Below, piece by piece: positions 62,401 to 64,000 of a stretch of 64,000 nt of DNA (positions within the stretch are counted from its first letter, which is position 1; every line of letters starts with the position of its first letter). This DNA comes from MWEH01 sp035409945 (GTDB taxonomy: Bacteria > Bacillota > Clostridia > Christensenellales > DTU072). The stretch spans positions 124,001-188,000 of the forward strand of contig DAONQC010000004.1 of the NCBI GenBank assembly GCA_035409945.1, read 5' to 3'. A model generated the notes under the pieces. It was not told the DNA's origin. It did not search any database and saw only the letters and a program-made list of their open reading frames with translations. The position numbers were made by a program, and so were the translations under genes.

Positions 62401-64000
62401 TATAGTTTTTAGATTCGGTATCCCACTTAGGAATATATGACACCTTAACTGCATATCTGCCACTCGCTGTCGGATAACTACCGCCTTCCCATTTAGTAAA
62501 TACGTAACCATTTGGTGTTTGCACCCCATATTCAAATGTCAATGTAGAAGAACCATCCAAATTTAGTAAAGGTGGTCCGATTGGGTCTCTTGTTTCTCCT
62601 TTGAACACGACTAGTATTGGAAGGTTTGGGTTTTCCGTGCTTCCGGTTGTAGGATTATATCCAGCATCTAAAGAACCTAACGGAACAGTTATATTGTTGA
62701 TTATTATAGTTGGCTTAACTTTTCTAATTTCCAAAATATTGCTTTGTCTTACTTCCGTGTCTTTATAATTATCCGCGACATCATTTCTTCTTGTATATGT
62801 AACTTTTACATCATACTCCCCAGCATCAACTGGCCTATTGGTTGAGAATAACTCCATGCCATGCAAACTGTACTCAATCTTGTATGTGCCAATTGGCAAT
62901 TCAGATTTTAATCCGGTTATTGCTACACTAACCTCTCTATAATCCCCTGAAAAATCATAAGCTGTGTATAAAGATGGGAATGTGATATTTACATTAACTG
63001 GGTCAATTTTAATCTTTGATTGTATTCTCTTTGTGCCAGTTTTATAGTTATCACCCATTACACCTTCGGTATATTTAATCAAGACATCATATGTTCCCGC
63101 ATCTTTAACTCTTATAAGTTCAGGAGAGGAAGGTGAGCCACTAAGCTGATAGCGCATTTCAACAGTGCCTTTTGGACCTTCTGCATCAGTATCAATCTTA
63201 CCTACCTGAATGAGGTCATTCTCTAAGTAGTGATATCCTGCGTCGTATGTTATTTGCCGCGTCTGTGGTAAGTTTAAACCTAAATATGATTGTATATTTG
63301 CGTGTTCTATGACAAACAGTGGGTTCCCTCTAAATGTTGTGAAAGAGTCCGCATTCGTTTTATAGTCACCACCAGGCAAAGTTTCATACTTTATGTATAT
63401 AGCATATGTACCTGCATCTACTGGGAGGGTTTCGGTAAAGTTTTCACCATCCTTGGAATACATGACCGTTGCCTCTCCGGCTATTTCTTTCCTTCGTCCA
63501 AATTCATCTCTATCATTTTCCATACTTAAAAATTTAACTTTATCTATATCGAAAGAATGCGCCGTACCATCAAATGTTTTCCTTAACGTACAGCCTTCCT
63601 GCAATACAATGGACACTAAGCCATCTTCAATAACAAATACTTGTTCAAATACTTGTTCTATTATGCTATTATAGTTATCTTCAACTTTTGCTATAAAAGT
63701 AATTTGTAAGTCATATGTTCCCGCGCTTATAACAGAATTAACCCAGGTATTTTCGCCTGATTCGCAGAATTTTACTTGTATATCATTTGGCATAGGTCTA
63801 TCAGTAGTTCCAGCAATACCTAATATTGTTGGTGTTATCGAAGTTCCCCAAATTGCTTCTGCAGTATATGCCCTTTTTATTTGGGTCACACCTGTTGGTA
63901 AGTTTAAGCTAATTCTAGGATTCGCTTTATTGATAACTATGTTGTTAAGAAACTCTACAACTGTTGATTTATAATTATCTCCTTCTGCTGCTGTATAGAT
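59438..64000 (-). CDS. Giant membrane-anchored surface protein with Ig-like repeats, partial
   Basis: At least 1520 residues; the frame is open through the window edge, so the N-terminus is missing (GTG at 63889 is internal). Repeating units of about 90 residues share AGTYDVxVxYxxxxDNYK, e.g. VDAGTYAIYIKYE, KDAGTYDVLIKYTEG, VDAGEYDVKVTYTRR, SEVGIYDVRVKYLPS, TEAGKYGVVVEYLGN. A central section (about residues 650-1030) has a different repeat, YIYxxxDxxxxYxIDxxNxxA. The C-terminus has an MBG-like stretch, one TM helix (VWIAIGVIAGLAILSSLFFLV) and RRPKRYDDSH, like the RKRY end of the 4269 protein. No LPXTG. Likely an adhesin or stalk of the same class; no enzymatic domain seen. Confidence 0.85.
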   Translation of the reverse strand: MYTAAEGDNYKSTVVEFLNNIVINKANPRISLNLPTGVTQIKRAYTAEAIWGTSITPTILGIAGTTDRPMPNDIQVKFCESGENTWVNSVISAGTYDLQITFIAKVEDNYNSIIEQVFEQVFVIEDGLVSIVLQEGCTLRKTFDGTAHSFDIDKVKFLSMENDRDEFGRRKEIAGEATVMYSKDGENFTETLPVDAGTYAIYIKYETLPGGDYKTNADSFTTFRGNPLFVIEHANIQSYLGLNLPQTRQITYDAGYHYLENDLIQVGKIDTDAEGPKGTVEMRYQLSGSPSSPELIRVKDAGTYDVLIKYTEGVMGDNYKTGTKRIQSKIKIDPVNVNITFPSLYTAYDFSGDYREVSVAITGLKSELPIGTYKIEYSLHGMELFSTNRPVDAGEYDVKVTYTRRNDVADNYKDTEVRQSNILEIRKVKPTIIINNITVPLGSLDAGYNPTTGSTENPNLPILVVFKGETRDPIGPPLLNLDGSSTLTFEYGVQTPNGYVFTKWEGGSYPTASGRYAVKVSYIPKWDTESKNYMPNTQTAYMCLTIENIAPEFALDSKVAIYTGSNISANIATITNATTLVPKGIIAYEYRKQNTNEWRSTPSEVGIYDVRVKYLPSTSGDSYASSVKDFIAALEIMPMQITIVPILGQGGQYGGDFDNPNLIYAYVYEMNGKKYFAYPTITESRFGDRIDVSEGIYVDRGDYGYMLDVVDGKAWRDYLKFDLDINNASFSTDGAEDINITDLSQLVTIEGVAEYINGNREFLIDLENLVVSHKNTYDSVVYTYGHKTGLFFSTLDANSNVDVIEVVNSRAEWINTEKTQGIYRVAKDGISYVYSINRINMTATLGNKVHKLTDTVGVIEYRVGNNLKTILVDEREFFAKNLQENSALYRSSDGYIYEVDLTENTATRKYALKVKSISFTYTTDRVVNNRLEEKTDRVNISALDRLYTNQSGYYIYRTVDDATGIEQVFVIDIKNKLALKDLTYTYNQDAEENYFVYLTSSGNTQRVVVNTGDLVETMREGEYIYTASDNNQYYIDINKGVVRKFSNVGEFDAGNLTLWFNDEPGVDVDFHNICYKAISGNKMSRQTRIFEKDLVVTQPKLQAGNSWVGSLKVLVSGAGEYLIEKGSLGITTQNYTIVMASFGENLAGISYVIDKAPLLIKYTGTLNDVFDNVKKEIAYEVFGLKEDHTVEQLALIEEIDGDNVSATKLNHLGYRLVLMLNEDNSVASNYYIVNNTSPYYKIRRAVMEEIIFTPIQGGVDYNGRRHELKLEGITDTDITVLYDGEATIPTFVKPGTYMVRAEVSKPNHETQIVILTLTINRAVYTIGPDPVNRTLKYMDKLPTLTSTSDLGEYKLAEGQVLHPNKKTYDWVFTPYDDDFYQYYVGLPENGYLVRGKIALNVEKAKPTFDVRGPLEQTEGDPVALNARLVGLDNANVIVRYIGADGTIYESLPTEAGKYGVVVEYLGNEEYAGGVYESTLTINPKRDFTWVWIAIGVIAGLAILSSLFFLVRRPKRYDDSH

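Overview
The window comes from a low-GC, AT-rich bacterial chromosome with Gram-positive (Firmicutes-like) traits. These include lipoproteins with lipobox signals, a BMP-type nucleoside ABC transporter, an ECF-type thiamine S component, sigma-A promoters (TTGACA-17-TATAAT), GGAGG ribosome-binding sites and U-tract terminators. The class III (oxygen-sensitive) ribonucleotide reductase NrdD/NrdG points to an anaerobe. Carbohydrate genes (GH3, GH51, NahK-GalE, two GPH-like carriers) and giant surface proteins fit an uncultured gut-type Clostridia lineage, but the sequence alone does not fix the taxon. I saw no prophage, transposase, IS or CRISPR array.

Layout. 1-2.9 kb (minus): purine synthesis purE-purF-purM (purM cut by the edge). 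2.9-4.3 kb: a long, mostly noncoding stretch with a tiny promoter-ORF-terminator unit and a possible decayed Cys-rich ORF. 4.3-13.0 kb (plus): a 2920-residue membrane-anchored protein built from MBG/YDG-type modules. 13.3-19.8 kb: folD, a stand-alone condensation-superfamily acyltransferase, a GH3 glycosidase and a membrane-anchored protein of unknown role. 20.2-23.2 kb: nrdD-nrdG under NrdR boxes. 23.6-26.9 kb: a ComEC-like MBL hydrolase and a GPH/MFS carrier. 27.2-34.3 kb (minus): a lipoprotein, then xpt-bmp-nupO-nupP-nupQ, a purine uptake and salvage operon. 34.7-36.5 kb: a TPP riboswitch controlling a ThiT-thiamine pyrophosphokinase fusion. 36.6-40.3 kb: a TetR-MMPL exporter pair. 40.5-46.5 kb: tRNA-Ala, an aminotransferase, a hotdog thioesterase, nahK-galE, tRNA-Val and two small coupled unknown genes. 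46.7-48.6 kb: a GIY-YIG/DUF4357-like protein plus an anchored EEP-fold enzyme. 48.7-53.3 kb: an arabinofuranosidase-LRR lipoprotein-GPH carrier operon. 53.4-59.1 kb: an Sfp-type PPTase, a ZIP metal transporter, a PlsC-like protein, a metallophosphoesterase and galU. 59.4-64.0 kb (minus, cut by the edge): a second giant Ig-like surface protein.

The most striking feature is not a gene. Many intergenic regions hold tandem copies, of roughly 65 to 155 bp, of the adjacent gene's end or promoter. The copy touching the gene is intact and those further out are increasingly decayed. I see strong examples at purF (5' end), the 14.7-kb acyltransferase (promoter, three copies), nrdG (3' end, 66-bp ladder), the MBL gene (3' end), the GPH carrier (promoter), the thiamine fusion (3' end), the metallophosphoesterase (3' end) and the second giant gene (3' end). 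Several weaker cases exist. A second oddity is a nearly identical hairpin leader of about 50 nt just upstream of the SD of purM, purE and the GH3 gene, with a degenerate version at folD.
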